A stretch of DNA of 64,000 nt from contig NW_027488369.1 of the NCBI RefSeq assembly GCF_051014445.1, forward strand, positions 12,728,001 through 12,792,000. The letters are read 5' to 3'. The DNA is from Colletes latitarsis. Lineage: Eukaryota > Arthropoda > Insecta > Hymenoptera > Colletidae. Both the position numbers and the translations under genes were made by a program. Below, one piece after another: positions 27,661 to 42,846 of this stretch. Numbering within the stretch: position 1 is the stretch's first letter; each line of letters begins with the position of its first letter. The notes below the pieces were generated by a model that was not told where the DNA came from, ran no database searches, and worked only from the letters and a program-made list of their open reading frames with translations.

Positions 27661-30600
27661 TGTTGAACGGATCCTGGGTTTTTTCTGGTTTGGATCACGT
27701 AGTAGTGTGGTACCACACTGAAACAGTCCATTAAACCTGGTTGCGATCAATATTTTAGAGGATAACGCATGTTAGGTCTGGGTTAGGTCTAGGATTTGCC
27801 CTCATCAGGCTCATTCTTTCGCATATTTCTCAAACTTGATGGCTAGATCCTGGGTTTTTTCTAGTTTGGATCACGTAGTAATGTGGTACCACACTGAAAC
27901 ATTCAATTAAACCTGGTCTTGATAAATATTTTAGAGAATAACGCATGGTAGGTCTGGGTTAGGTCTAGGATTTGCCCTCATCAGGCTCATACTTTCGCAT
28001 ATTTCTCATACTTCATGGCTAGATCCTGGGCTATTTCTGGATTGGATCACGAAGTAGTGTGGTACCACACTGAGACAGTCCATTAAACCTGGTTTCGCTC
28101 AATATTTTAGAGGATAACGCATGTTAGGTCTAGGTTAGGTCAGGGATTTGCTCTCATCAGGCTCATTCTTTCGCATATTTCTCATACTTCATGGCTAGAT
28201 CCTGGGCTTTTTTTGGATTGCATCACGTAGTAATGAAGTACAACACTGAAACAGTCAATTAAACCTGGTTTCCATCAATATCTTAGAGGACAACGCAAGT
28301 TAGGTCTGGGATAGGACTTGGATTTGCCCTCATCAGGCTCATACTGTCGCGTTTTTCAGATACTTGTTGAACAGATCCTTGGTTTTTTCTGGTTTGGATC
28401 ACGTAGTATTGTGGTACCACACTGAAACAGTCCATTATACCTGGTTTGGATCAATATTTTAGAGGATAACGCATGTTAGGTCTAGGTTAGGTCTGGGATT
28501 TTCACTCATCAGACTCATACTTTCGCAGTCTTCACATACTTGTTGAACGGATCCTGGGTTTTTTCTGGTTTGGATCACGTAGTAATGTGGTACCACACTG
28601 AAACAGTCGATAAAAGCTGGTTTCGATCAATATTTTTGGGGATAACGCATGTTAGGTCGAGGTTAGGCCTGGGATTTTCACTCATCAGACTCATACTTTC
28701 GCATTCTTCACATACTTGTTGAACGGATCCTGGGTTTTTTCTGGTTTGGATCACGTAGTAATGTGGGACCACACTGAAACAGTCAATTAAACCTGGTTTC
28801 GATCAATATTTTAGAGACTAATTCATGTCAGGTCTAGGTTAGGTCTAGGATTTGCTCTCATCAGGCTCATTCTTTCGCATATTTCTCATACATGTTGAAC
28901 ATATCCTGGGTTTTTTCTGGTTTGGATCACGTAGTAATGTGGGACCACACTGAAACAATCAATTAAACCTGGTCTTGATAAATATTTTAGAGGATAACGC
29001 ATGTTAGTTCTGGGTTGTGTCTAGGATTTGCCCTCATCAGGCTCATACTTTCGCATATTTCTCATACTTCATGGCTAGATCCTGGGCTGTTTCTGCATTG
29101 TATCACGTAGTAATGTGGTACCACGCTGAAACAGTCAATTAAACCGGGTTTTGATCAATATTTTAGAGGATAACGCAAGTTAGGTCTGGGATAGGTTTAG
29201 GATTTGCCCTCATCAGGCTCTTTCTTTCGCATATTTCTCATACTTCATGGCTAGATCCTGGGCTATTTCTGGATTGGATCACGCAGTAAAGTGATACCAC
29301 ACTGAAACATTTAATGAAACCTGATCTGGATAAATATTTTGGAGGATAACGCATCTTAGGTCTGGGTTAGGTCTACGATTCGCCCTCATCAGGCTCACAG
29401 TTTAGAGTTTTTCACATACTTCTTGAACAGATCCTGGGTTTTTTCTGGTTTGGATCGCGAAGTAGTGTGGAACCACACTGAAACAGTCCATTAAACCTGG
29501 TCTCGCTCAATATTTTAGAGAATAATTCATGTTAGGTCTAGGTTAGGTCTTGGATTTGCTCTCATCAGGCTCATTCTTTCGCATATTTCTCATACATGTT
29601 GAACAGATCCTGGGTTTTTTCTGGTTTGGTTCACGTAGTAATGTGGGACCACACTGAAACAATCAATTAAACCTTGTCTTGATAAATATTTTAGAGGATA
29701 ACGCATGTTAGTTCTGGGTTAGGTCTAGGATTTTCACTGATCAGACTCATACTTTCGCATTCTTCACATACTTCTTGAACAGATCCTGGGTTTTTTCTGG
29801 TTTGGATCACGTAGTAATGTGGGACCACACTGAAACAGTCAATTAAACCTGGTTTCGATCAATATTTTAGAGAATAATTCATGTTAGGTCTAGGTTAGGC
29901 CAGGGATTTGCTCTCATAAGGCTCATTCTTTCGCATATTTCTCATACTTGATGGCTAGATCCTGGGCTTTTCCTGGATTGCATCACGTAGTAATGAAGTA
30001 CAACACTGAAACAGTCAATTAAACCTGGTTTCTATCAATATTTTAGAGAATAATTCATGTTAGGTCTAGGTTAGGTCTGGGATTTTCACTCATCAGACTC
30101 ATACTTTCGCAGTCTTTACATACTTGTTGAACGGATCCTGGGTTTTTTCTGGTTTGGATCACGTAGTAATGTGGTGCCAGACTAAAACAGTCGATTAAAC
30201 CTGGTTTCGATCAATATCTTAGAGGACAACGCAAGTTAGGTCTGGGATATGTCTGGGGTTTGCCCTCATCAGGCTCATACTTTCGCGTTTTTAACATACT
30301 TGTTGTACAGATCCTGGGTTTTTTCTGGTTTGGATCACGTAGTAGTGTGGTACCACGCTGAAACAGTCCATTAAACCTGGTTTGGATCAATATTTTAGAG
30401 GATAACGCATGTTAGGTCTAGGTTAGGCCTGGGATTTTCACTCATCAGACTCATACTTTCGCATTCTTCACATACTTGTTGAACGGATCCTGGGTTATTT
30501 CTGGTTTGGAACACGTAGTAATGTGGGACCACACTGAAACAGTCAATTAAACCTGGTTTCGATCAATATTTTAGAGAATAATTCATGTTAGGTCTATGTT

Positions 30601-31585
30601 AGGTCTGGGATTTGCTCTCATCAGGCTCATTCTTTCGCATATTTCTCATACATGTTGAGCAGATCCTCGGTTTTTTCTGGTTTGGATCACGTAGTAATGT
30701 GGGACCACAGTGAAACAATCAATTAACCCTGGTCTTGATAAATATTTTAGAGGATAACGCATGTTAGGTCTGGGTTAGGTCTAGGATTTGCCCTCATCAG
30801 GCTCATACTTTCGCATATTTCTCATACTTCAAGGCTAGATCCTGGGCTGTTTCTGGATTGTATCACGTAGTAATGTGGTACCACGCTGAAACAGTCAATT
30901 ACACCTGGTTTCGATCAATATTTTAGAGGATAACGCATGTTAGTTCTGGGTTAGGTCTAGGATTTTCACTGATCAGACTCATACTTTCGCATTCTTCACA
31001 TACTTGTTGAACAGATCCTGGGTTTTTTCTAGTTTGGATCACGTAGTAATGTGGTACCACACTGAAACAGTCCATTAAACCTGGTTTGGATCAATATTTT
31101 AGAGGATAACGCATGTTAGGTCTAGGTTAGGCCTGGGATTTTCACTCACCAGACTCATATTTTCGCATTCTTCACATACTTGTTGAACGGATCCTGGGTT
31201 ATTTCTGGTTTGGATCACGTAGTAATGTGGGACCACACTGAAACAGTCCATTAAACCTGGTTTCGCTCAATATTTTAGAGGATAACGCATGTAAGGTCTA
31301 GGTTAGGTCTGGGATTTGCTCTCATCAGGCTCATTCTTTCGCATATTTCTCATACTTGATGGCTAGATCCTGGGTTTTTTCTGGTTTGGATCACGTAGTA
31401 ATGTGGTACCACACTGATACAGTCGATTGAACCAGGTTTCGATCAATATTTTTGAGGATAACGCATGTTAGGTCTAGGTTAGGCCTGGGATTTTCACTCA
31501 TCAGACTCATACTTTCGCATTCTTCACATACTTGTTGAACGGATCCTGGGTTTTTTCTGGTTTGGATCACGTAGTAATGTGGGAC
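27661..31585. repeat. 3.9-kb satellite block, copy at 33821
   Basis: Matches 33821-37745 at an offset of 6160 bp, exactly 35 monomers. Shared rare variants include GTCGATAAAAGCTGG (about 28606 and 34766), AGAGACTAATTCATGTCAGG (28813 and 34973) and CAGTTTAGAGTTTTTC (about 29398 and 35558). Homology breaks near 31590 against 37750, where AACAATCAATTAAACCTTG is replaced by AACAGTCAACTAAACC. Confidence 0.85.
29641..31576. repeat. 11-monomer higher-order repeat (1936 bp), copy A
   Basis: Followed directly by a second copy at 31577-33512. The offset of 1936 bp equals 11 x 176. Both copies carry AATTAAACCTTGTC near the start and the GTGGTGCCAGACTAAAAC variant (about 30173 and 32109). Confidence 0.88.
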
Positions 31586-33512
31586 CACACTGAAACAATC
31601 AATTAAACCTTGTCTTGATAAATATTTTAGAGGATAACGCATGTTAGTTCTGGGTTAGGTCTAGGATTTTCACTGATCAGACTCATACTTTCGCATTCTT
31701 CACATACTTCTTGAACAGATCCTGGGTTTTTTCTGGTTTGGATCACGTAGTAATGTGGGACCACACTGAAACAGTCAATTAAACCTGGTTTCGATCAATA
31801 TTTTAGAGAATAATTCATGTTAGGTCTAGGTTAGGCCAGGGATTTGCTCTCATAAGGCTCATTCTTTCGCATATTTCTCATACTTGATGGCTAGATCCTG
31901 GGCTTTTTCTGGATTGCATCACGTAGTAATGAAGTACAACACTGAAACAGTCAATTAAACCTGGTTTCTATCAATATTTTAGAGAATAATTCATGTTAGG
32001 TCTAGGTTAGTTCTGGGATTTTCACTCATCAGACTCATACTTTCGCAGTCTTTACATACTTGTTGAACGGATCCTGGGTTTTTTCTGGTTTGGATCACGT
32101 AGTAATGTGGTGCCAGACTAAAACAGTCGATTAAACCTGGTTTCGATCAATATCTTAGAGGACAACGCAAGTTAGGTCTGGGATATGTCTGGGGTTTGCC
32201 CTCATCAGGCTCATACTTTCGCGTTTTTAACATACTTGTTGAACAGATCCTGGGTTTTTTCTGGTTTGGATCACGTAGTAGTGTGGTACCACGCTGAAAC
32301 AGTCCATTAAACCTGGTTTGGATCAATATTTTAGAGGATAACGCATGTTAGGTCTAGGTTAGGCCTGGGATTTTCACTCATCAGACTCATACTTTCGCAT
32401 TCTTCACATACTTGTTGAACGGATCCTGGGTTATTTCTGGTTTGGATCACGTAGTAATGTGGGACCACACTGAAACAGTCAATTAAACCTGGTTTCGATC
32501 AATATTTTAGAGAATAATTCATGTTAGGTCTATGTTAGGTCTGGGATTTGCTCTCATCAGGCTCATTCTTTCGCATATTTCTCATACATGTTGAACAGAT
32601 CCTCGGTTTTTTCTGGTTTGGATCACGTAGTAATGTGGGACCTCAGTGAAACAATCAATTAACCCTGGTCTTGATAAATATTTTAGAGGATAACGCATGT
32701 TAGGTCTGGGTTAGGTCTAGGATTTGCCCTCATCAGGCTCATACTTTCGCATATTTCTCATACTTCAAGGCTAGATCCTGGGCTGTTTCTGGATTGTATC
32801 ACGTAGTAATGTGGTACCACGCTGAAACAGTCAATTACACCTGGTTTCGATCAATATTTTAGAGGATAACGCATGTTAGTTCTGGGTTAGGTCTAGGATT
32901 TTCACTGATCAGACTCATACTTTCGCATTCTTCACATACTTGTTGAACAGATCCTGGGTTTTTTCTAGTTTGGATCACGTAGTAATGTGGTACCACACTG
33001 AAACAGTCCATTAAACCTGGTTTGGATCAATATTTTAGAGGATAACGCATGTTAGGTCTAGGTTAGGCCTGGGATTTTCACTCACCAGACTCATATTTTC
33101 GCATTCTTCAGATACTTGTTGAACGGATCCTGGGTTATTTCTGGTTTGGATCACGTAGTAATGTGGGACCACACTGAAACAGTCCATTAAACCTGGTTTC
33201 GCTCAATATTTTAGAGGATAACGCATGTAAGGTCTAGGTTAGGTCTGGGATTTGCTCTCATCAGGCTCATTCTTTCGCATATTTCTCATACTTGATGGCT
33301 AGATCCTGGGTTTTTTCTGGTTTGGATCACGTAGTAATGTGGTACCACACTGATACAGTCGATTGAACCAGGTTTCGATCAATATTTTTGAGGATAACGC
33401 ATGTTAGGTCTAGGTTAGGCCTGGGATTTTCACTCATCAGACTCATACTTTCGCATTCTTCACATACTTGTTGAACGGATCCTGGGTTTTTTCTGGTTTG
33501 GATCACGTAGTA
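31577..33512. repeat. 11-monomer higher-order repeat (1936 bp), copy B
   Basis: Second tandem copy of the 1936-bp unit. It differs by scattered single bases from copy A, for example ACCTCAGTG near 32640 against ACCACAGTG near 30704. Because it lies between 27661-31585 and 33821, this tandem duplication accounts for part of the 6160-bp spacing of the larger blocks. Confidence 0.88.
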
Positions 33513-33820
33513 ATGTGGGACCACACTGAAACAGTCAACTAAACCTGGTTTCGATCAATATTTTAGAGAATAATTCATGTTAGGTCTAGGTTAGGCCCGG
33601 GATTTGCTCTCATCAGGCTCATTCTTTCGCATATTTCTCATACTTGATGGCTAGCTCCTGGGCTTTTTCTGCATTGCATCACGTAGTAATGAAGTACAAC
33701 ACTGAAACAGTCAATTAAACCTGGTTTCCATCAATATCTTAGAGGACAACGCAAGTTAGGTCTGGGATATGTCTGGGATTTGCCCTCATCAGGCTCATAC
33801 TTTCGCGTTTTTCACATACT

Positions 33821-36800
33821 TGTTGAACGGATCCTGGGTTTTTTCTGGTTTGGATCACGTAGTAGTGTGGTACCACACTGAAACAGTCCATTAAACCTGG
33901 TTGCGATCAATATTTTAGAGGATAACGCATGTTAGGTCTGGGTTAGGTCTAGGATTTGCCCTCATCAGGCTCATTCTTTCGCATATTTCTCAAACTTGAT
34001 GGCTAGATCCTGGGTTTTTTCTAGTTTGGATCACGTAGTAATGTGGTACCACACTGAAACATTCAATTAAACCTGGTCTTGATAAATATTTTAGAGAATA
34101 ACGCATGGTAGGTCTGGGTTAGGTCTAGGATTTGCCCTCATCAGGCTCATACTTTCGCATATTTCTCATACTTCATGGCTAGATCCTGGGCTATTTCTGG
34201 ATTGGATCACGAAGTAGTGTGGTACCACACTGAGACAGTCCATTAAACCTGGTTTCGCTCAATATTTTAGAGGATAACGCATGTTAGGTCTAGGTTAGGT
34301 CAGGGATTTGCTCTCATCAGGCTCATTCTTTCGCATATTTCTCATACTTCATGGCTAGATCCTGGGCTTTTTTTGGATTGCATCACGTAGTAATGAAGTA
34401 CAACACTGAAACAGTCAATTAAACCTGGTTTCCATCAATATCTTAGAGGACAACGCAAGTTAGGTCTGGGATAGGACTTGGATTTGCCCTCATCAGGCTC
34501 ATACTGTCGCGTTTTTCAGATACTTGTTGAACAGATCCTTGGTTTTTTCTGGTTTGGATCACGTAGTATTGTGGTACCACACTGAAACAGTCCATTATAC
34601 CTGGTTTGGATCAATATTTTAGAGGATAACGCATGTTAGGTCTAGGTTAGGTCTGGGATTTTCACTCATCAGACTCATACTTTCGCAGTCTTCACATACT
34701 TGTTGAACGGATCCTGGGTTTTTTCTGGTTTGGATCACGTAGTAATGTGGTACCACACTGAAACAGTCGATAAAAGCTGGTTTCGATCAATATTTTTGGG
34801 GATAACGCATGTTAGGTCGAGGTTAGGCCTGGGATTTTCACTCATCAGACTCATACTTTCGCATTCTTCACATACTTGTTGAACGGATCCTGGGTTTTTT
34901 CTGGTTTGGATCACGTAGTAATGTGGGACCACACTGAAACAGTCAATTAAACCTGGTTTCGATCAATATTTTAGAGACTAATTCATGTCAGGTCTAGGTT
35001 AGGTCTGGGATTTGCTCTCATCAGGCTCATTCTTTCGCATATTTCTCATACATGTTGAACATATCCTGGGTTTTTTCTGGTTTGGATCACGTAGTAATGT
35101 GGGACCACACTGAAACAATCAATTAAACCTGGTCTTGATAAATATTTTAGAGGATAACGCATGTTAGTTTTGGGTTGTGTCTAGGATTTGCCCTCATCAG
35201 GCTCATACTTTCGCATATTTCTCATACTTCATGGCTAGATCCTGGGCTGTTTCTGCATTGTATCACGTAGTAATGTGGTACCACGCTGAAACAGTCAATT
35301 AAACCGGGTTTTGATCAATATTTTAGAGGATAACGCAAGTTAGGTCTGGGATAGGTTTAGGATTTGCCCTCATCAGGCTCTTTCTTTCGCATATTTCTCA
35401 TACTTCATGGCTAGATCCTGGGCTATTTCTGGATTGGATCACGCAGTAAAGTGATACCACACTGAAACATTTAATGAAACCTGATCTGGATAAATATTTT
35501 AGAGGATAACGCATCTTAGGTCTGGGTTAGGTCTACGATTCGCCCTCATCAGGCTCACAGTTTAGAGTTTTTCACATACTTCTTGAACAGATCCTGGGTT
35601 TTTTCTGGTTTGGATCGCGAAGTAGTGTGGAACCACACTGAAACAGTCCATTAAACCTGGTCTCGCTCAATATTTTAGAGAATAATTCATGTTAGGTCTA
35701 GGTTAGGTCTGGGATTTGCTCTCATCAGGCTCATTCTTTCGCATATTTCTCATACATGTTGAACAGATCCTGGGTTTTTTCTGGTTTGGATCACGTAGTA
35801 ATGTGGGACCACACTGAAACAATCAATTAAACCTTGTCTTGATAAATATTTTAGAGGATAACGCATGTTAGTTCTGGGTTAGGTCTAGGATTTTCACTGA
35901 TGAGACTCATACTTTCGCATTCTTCACATACTTCTTGAACAGATCCTGGGTTTTTTCTGGTTTGGATCACGTAGTAATGTGGGACCACACTGAAACAGTC
36001 AATTAAACCTGGTTTCGATCAATATTTTAGAGAATAATTCATGTTAGGTCTAGGTTAGGCCAGGGATTTGCTCTCATAAGGCTCATTCTTTCGCATATTT
36101 CTCATACTTGATGGCTAGATCCTGGGCTTTTTCTGGATTGCATCACGTAGTAATGAAGTACAACACTGAAACAGTCAATTAAACCTGGTTTCTATCAATA
36201 TTTTAGAGAATAATTCATGTTAGGTCTAGGTTAGGTCTGGGATTTTCACTCATCAGACTCATACTTTCGCAGTCTTTACATACTTGTTGAACGGATCCTG
36301 GGTTTTTTCTGGTTTGGATCACGTAGTAATGTGGTGCCAGACTAAAACAGTCGATTAAACCTGGTTTCGATCAATATCTTAGAGGACAACGCAAGTTAGG
36401 TCTGGGATATGTCTGGGGTTTGCCCTCATCAGGCTCATACTTTCGCGTTTTTAACATACTTGTTGAACAGATCCTGGGTTTTTTCTGGTTTGGATCACGT
36501 AGTAGTGTGGTACCACGCTGAAACAGTCCATTATACCTGGTTTGGATCAATATTTTAGAGGATAACGCATGTTAGGTCTAGGTTAGGCCTGGGATTTTCA
36601 CTCATCAGACTCATACTTTCGCATTCTTCACATACTTGTTGAACGGATCCTGGGTTATTTCTGGTTTGGATCACGTAGTAATGTGGGACCACACTGAAAC
36701 AGTCAATTAAACCTGGTTTCGATCAATATTTTAGAGAATAATTCATGTTAGGTCTATGTTAGGTCTGGGATTTGCTCTCATCAGGCTCATTCTTTCGCAT

Positions 36801-37745
36801 ATTTCTCATACATGTTGAACAGATCCTCGGTTTTTTCTGGTTTGGATCACGTAGTAATGTGGGACCACAGTGAAACAATCAATTAACCCTGGTCTTGATA
36901 AATATTTTAGAGGATAACGCATGTTAGGTCTGGGTTAGGTCTAGGATTTGCCCTCATCAGGCTCATACTTTCGCATATTTCTCATACTTCAAGGCTAGAT
37001 CCTGGGCTGTTTCTGGATTGTATCACGTAGTAATGTGGTACCACGCTGAAACAGTCAATTACACCTGGTTTCGATCAATATTTTAGAGGATAACGCATGT
37101 TAGTTCTGGGTTAGGTCTAGGATTTTCACTGATCAGACTCATACTTTCGCATTCTTCACATACTTGTTGAACAGATCCTGGGTTTTTTCTAGTTTGGATC
37201 ACGTAGTAATGTGGTACCACACTGAAACAGTCCATTAAACCTGGTTTGGATCAATATTTTAGAGGATAACGCATGTTAGGTCTAGGTTAGGCCTGGGATT
37301 TTCACTCACCAGACTCATATTTTCGCATTCTTCACATACTTGTTGAACGGATCCTGGGTTATTTCTGGTTTGGATCACGTAGTAATGTGGGACCACACTG
37401 AAACAGTCCATTAAACCTGGTTTCGCTCAATATTTTAGAGGATAACGCATGTAAGGTCTAGGTTAGGTCTGGGATTTGCTCTCATCAGGCTCATTCTTTC
37501 GCATATTTCTCATACTTGATGGCTAGATCCTGGGTTTTTTCTGGTTTGGATCACGTAGTAATGTGGTACCACACTGATACAGTCGATTGAACCAGGTTTC
37601 GATCAATATTTTTGAGGATAACGCATGTTAGGTCTAGGTTAAGCCTGGGATTTTCACTCATCAGACTCATACTTTCGCATTCTTCACATACTTGTTGAAC
37701 GGATCCTGGGTTTTTTCTGGTTTGGATCACGTAGTAATGTGGGAC
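33821..37745. repeat. 3.9-kb satellite block, second copy
   Basis: Second copy of 27661-31585. Its part from about 34885 is copied again at 38053 (offset 3168 bp, 18 monomers). Confidence 0.85.
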
Positions 37746-40700
37746 CACACTGAAACAGTCAACTAAACCTGGTTTCGATCAATATTTTAGAGAATAATTC
37801 ATGTTAGGTCTAGGTTGGGCCCGGGATTTGCTCTCATCAGGCTCATTCTTTCGCATATTTCTCATACTTGATGGCTAGCTCCTGGGCTTTTTCTGGATTG
37901 CATCACGTAGTAATGAAGTACAACACTGAAACAGTCAATTAAACCTGGTTTCCATCAATATCTTAGAGGACAACGCAAGTTAGGTCTGGGATATGTCTGG
38001 GATTTGCCCTCATCAGGCTCATACTTTCGCGTTTTTCACATACTTGTTGAACAGATCCTGGGTTTTTTCTGGTTTGGATCACGTAGTAATGTGGGACCAC
38101 ACTGAAACAGTCAATTAAACCTGGTTTCGATCAATATTTTAGAGACTAATTCATGTCAGGTCTAGGTTAGGTCTGGGATTTGCTCTCATCAGGCTCATTC
38201 TTTCGCATATTTCTCATACATGTTGAACATATCCTGGGTTTTTTCTGGTTTGGATCACGTAGTAATGTGGGACCACACTGAAACAATCAATTAAACCTGG
38301 TCTTGATAAATATTTTAGAGGATAACGCATGTTAGTTCTGGGTTGTGTCTAGGATTTGCCCTCATCAGGCTCATACTTTCGCATATTTCTCATACTTCAT
38401 GGCTAGATCCTGGGCTGTTTCTGCATTGTATCACGTAGTAATGTGGTACCACGCTGAAACAGTCAATTAAACCGGGTTTTGATCAATATTTTAGAGGATA
38501 ACGCAAGTTAGGTCTGGGATAGGTTTAGGATTTGCCCTCATCAGGCTCTTTCTTTCGCATATTTCTCATACTTCATGGCTAGATCCTGGGCTATTTCTGG
38601 ATTGGATCACGCAGTAAAGTGATACCACACTGAAACATTTAATGAAACCTGATCTGGATAAATATTTTAGAGGATAACGCATCTTAGGTCTGGGTTAGGT
38701 CTACGATTCGCCCTCATCAGGCTCACAGTTTAGAGTTTTTCACATACTTCTTGAACAGATCCTGGGTTTTTTCTGGTTTGGATCGCGAAGTAGTGTGGAA
38801 CCACACTGAAACAGTCCATTAAACCTGGTCTCGCTCAATATTTTAGAGAATAATTCATGTTAGGTCTAGGTTAGGTCTGGGATTTGCTCTCATCAGGCTC
38901 ATTCTTTCGCATATTTCTCATACATGTTGAACAGATCCTGGGTTTTTTCTGGTTTGGATCACGTAGTAATGTGGGACCACACTGAAACAATCAATTAAAC
39001 CTTGTCTTGATAAATATTTTAGAGGATAACGCATGTTAGTTCTGGGTTAGGTCTAGGATTTTCACTGATCAGACTCATACTTTCGCATTCTTCACATACT
39101 TCTTGAACAGATCCTGGGTTTTTTCTGGTTTGGATCACGTAGTAATGTGGGACCACACTGAAACAGTCAATTAAACCTGGTTTCGATCAATATTTTAGAG
39201 AATAATTCATGTTAGGTCTAGGTTAGGCCAGGGATTTGCTCTCATAAGGCTCATTCTTTCGCATATTTCTCATACTTGATGGCTAGATCCTGGGCTTTTT
39301 CTGGATTGCATCACGTAGTAATGAAGTACAACACTGAAACAGTCAATTAAACCTGGTTTCTATCAATATTTTAGAGAATAATTCATGTTAGGTCTAGGTT
39401 AGGTCTGGGATTTTCACTCATCAGACTCATACTTTCGCAGTCTTTACATACTTGTTGAACGGATCCTGGGTTTTTTCTGGTTTGGATCACGTAGTAATGT
39501 GGTGCCAGACTAAAACAGTCGATTAAACCTGGTTTCGATCAATATCTTAGAGGACAACGCAAGTTAGGTCTGGGATATGTCTGGGGTTTGCCCTCATCAG
39601 GCTCATACTTTCGCGTTTTTAACATACTTGTTGAACAGATCCTGGGTTTTTTCTGGTTTGGATCACGTAGTAGTGTGGTACCACGCTGAAACAGTCCATT
39701 AAACCTGGTTTGGATCAATATTTTAGAGGATAACGCATGTTAGGTCTAGGTTAGGCCTGGGATTTTCACTCATCAGACTCATACTTTCGCATTCTTCACA
39801 TACTTGTTGAACGGATCCTGGGTTATTTCTGGTTTGGATCACGTAGTAATGTGGGACCACACTGAAACAGTCAATTAAACCTGGTTTCGATCAATATTTT
39901 AGAGAATAATTCATGTTAGGTCTATGTTAGGTCTGGGATTTGCTCTCATCAGGCTCATTCTTTCGCATATTTCTCATACATGTTGAACAGATCCTCGGTT
40001 TTTTCTGGTTTGGATCACGTAGTAATGTGGGACCACAGTGAAACAATCAATTAACCCTGGTCTTGATAAATATTTTAGAGGATAACGCATGTTAGGTCTG
40101 GGTTAGGTCTAGGATTTGCCCTCATCAGGCTCATACTTTCGCATATTTCTCATACTTCAAGGCTAGATCCTGGGCTGTTTCTGGATTGTATCACGTAGTA
40201 ATGTGGTACCACGCTGAAATAGTCAATTTCACCTGGTTTCGATCAATATTTTAGAGGATAACGCATGTTAGTTCTGGGTTAGGTCTAGGATTTTCACTGA
40301 TCAGACTCATACTTTCGCATTCTTCACATACTTGTTGAACAGATCCTGGGTTTTTTCTAGTTTGGATCACGTAGTAATGTGGTACCACACTGAAACAGTC
40401 CATTAAACCTGGTTTGGATCAATATTTTAGAGGATAACGCATGTTAGGTCTAGGTTAGGCCTGGGATTTTCACTCACCAGACTCATATTTTCGCATTCTT
40501 CACATACTTGTTGAACGGATCCTGGGTTATTTCTGGTTTGGATCACGTAGTAATGTGGGACCACACTGAAACAGTCCATTAAACCTGGTTTCGCTCAATA
40601 TTTTAGAGGATAACGCATGTAAGGTCTAGGTTAGGTCTGGGATTTGCTCTCATCAGGCTCATTCTTTCGCATATTTCTCATACTTGATGGCTAAATCCTG

Positions 40701-42846
40701 GGTTTTTTCTGGTTTGGATCACGTAGTAATGTGGTACCACACTGATACAGTCGATTGAACCAGGTTTCGATCAATATTTTTGAGGATAACGCATGTTAGG
40801 TCTAGGTTAGGCCTGGGATTTTCACTCACCAGACTCATACTTTCGCATTCTTCACATACTTGTTGAACGGATCCTGGGTTTTTTCTGGTTTGGATCACGT
40901 AGTAATGTGGGACCACACTGAAACAGTCAACTAAACCTGGTTTCGATCAATATTTTAGAGAATAATTCATGTTAGGTCTAGGTTAGGCCCGGGATTTGAC
41001 CTCATCAGACTCATACTTTCGCACACTTCACATACTCCTTGAACAGATCCTGGGTTATTTTCTGGTTTGGATCACATAGTAATGTGGTACCACACTGAAA
41101 CAGTCGATTAAACCAGGTTTCGATCAATATTTTTGAGGATAACGCATGTTAGGTCTAGGTTAGGCCTGGGATTTTCACTCATCAGACTCATACTATCGCA
41201 TTCTTCACATACTTGTTGAACGGATCCTGGGTTTTTTCTGGTTTGGATCACGTAGTAGTGTGGTACCACGCTGAAACAGTCCATTAAACCTGGTTTGGAT
41301 CAATATTTTAGAGGATAACGCATGCTAGGTCTAGGTTAGGCCGAGGATTTCCACTCATCAGACTCATACTTTCGCATTCTTCACATACTTGTTGAACGGA
41401 TCCTGGGTTTTTACTGGTTTGGATCACATAGTAATGTGGTACCACACTGAAACAGTCAATTAAACCTGGTTTCGATCAATATTTTAGAGGATAACGCAAG
41501 TTAGGTCTGGGATAGGTCTGGGATTTGACCTCATCAGACTCATACTTTCGCACACTTCACATACTCCTTGAACAGATCCTGGGTTATTTTCTGGTTTGGA
41601 TCACATAGTAATGTGGTACCACACTGAAACAGTCGATTAAACCAGGTTTCGATCAATATTTTTGAGGATAACGCATGTTTGGTCTAGGTTAGGCCTGGGA
41701 TTTTCACTCATCAGACTCATACTATCGCATTCTTCACATACTTGTTGAACGGATCCTGGGTTTATTCTAGTTTGGATCACGTAGTAACGTGGTACCACAC
41801 TGAAACATTCAATTGAACCTGGTCTGGATAAATATTTTAGAGGTTAACGCATCTTAGGTCTGGGTTAGGTCTAAGATTTGCACTCATCAGGCACACAGTT
41901 TAGCGTTTTTCACATACTTGTTGAACGCATCCTGGGTTTTTACTGGTTTGGATCACATAGTAATGTGGTACCACACTGAAACAGTCGATTAAACCAGGTT
42001 TCGATCAATATTTTTGAGGATAACGCATGTTAGGTCTAGGTTAGGCCTGAGATTTTCACTGATCAGACTCATACTTTCGCATTCTTCACATACTTGTTGA
42101 ACGCATCCTGGGTTTTTTCTAGTTTGGATCACGTAGTAATGTGGTACCACACTGAAACATTCAATTAAACCTGGTCTTGATAAATATTTTAGAGAATAAC
42201 GCATGCTAGGTCTGGGTTAGGTCTAGGATTTGCCCTCATCAGGCTCATACTTTCGCATATTTCTCATACTTCATGGCTAGATCCTGTGCTATTTCTGGAT
42301 TGGACCACGAAGTAGTGTGGTACCACACTGAAACAGTCCATTAAACCTGGTTTCGCTCAATATTTTAGTGGATAACGCATGTTAGGTCTAGGTTAGGTCA
42401 GGGATTTGCTCTCATCAGGCTCATTCTTTCGCATATTTCTCATACTTCATGGCTAGATCCTGGGCTTTTTATGGATTGCATCACGTAGTAATGAAGTACA
42501 ACACTGAAACAGTCAATTAAACCTGGTTTCCATCATTATCTTAGAGGACAACACAAGTTAGGTCTGGGATAGGTCTTGGATTTGCCCTCATCAGGCTCAT
42601 ACTGTCGCGTTTTTCAGATACTTGTTGAACAGATCCTTGGTTTTTTCTGGTTTGTATCACGTAGTATTGTGGTACCACACTGAAAGAGTCCATTATACCT
42701 GGTTTGGATCAATATTTTAGAGGATAACGCATGTTAGGTCTAGGTTAGGCCTGGGATTTTCACTCATCAGACTCATATTTTCGCATTCTTCACATACTTG
42801 TTGAACGGATCCTGGGTTATTTCTGGTTTGGATCACGTAGTAATGT
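37741..42846. repeat. 29-monomer higher-order repeat (5106 bp), copy 1
   Basis: Tandem unit of 5106 bp (29 x 176 = 5104, plus two extra bases). It begins close to the GGGACCACACTGAAACAGTC variant with CAACTAAACC and contains the 2.9-kb block at 38053-40997. It is followed immediately by copy 2. Start and end are placed to within about 40 bp, since every monomer is homologous. Confidence 0.88.
38053..40997. repeat. Third occurrence of the 2.9-kb block (also 34885-37829)
   Basis: Offset of 3168 bp (18 monomers) from 34885-37829. The AGAGACTAATTCATGTCAGG marker is at 34973 and 38141. Homology ends near 40997, where GGCCCGGGATTTGACCTC replaces GGCCCGGGATTTGCTCTC. With 28.8 kb and 43.2 kb this block is present four times. 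Confidence 0.85.

Noticed and set aside
28540..28722. 60-codon + strand frame, repeated at 34700
   Set aside because: A chance open frame in satellite; the second copy exists only because of the 6160-bp block duplication.
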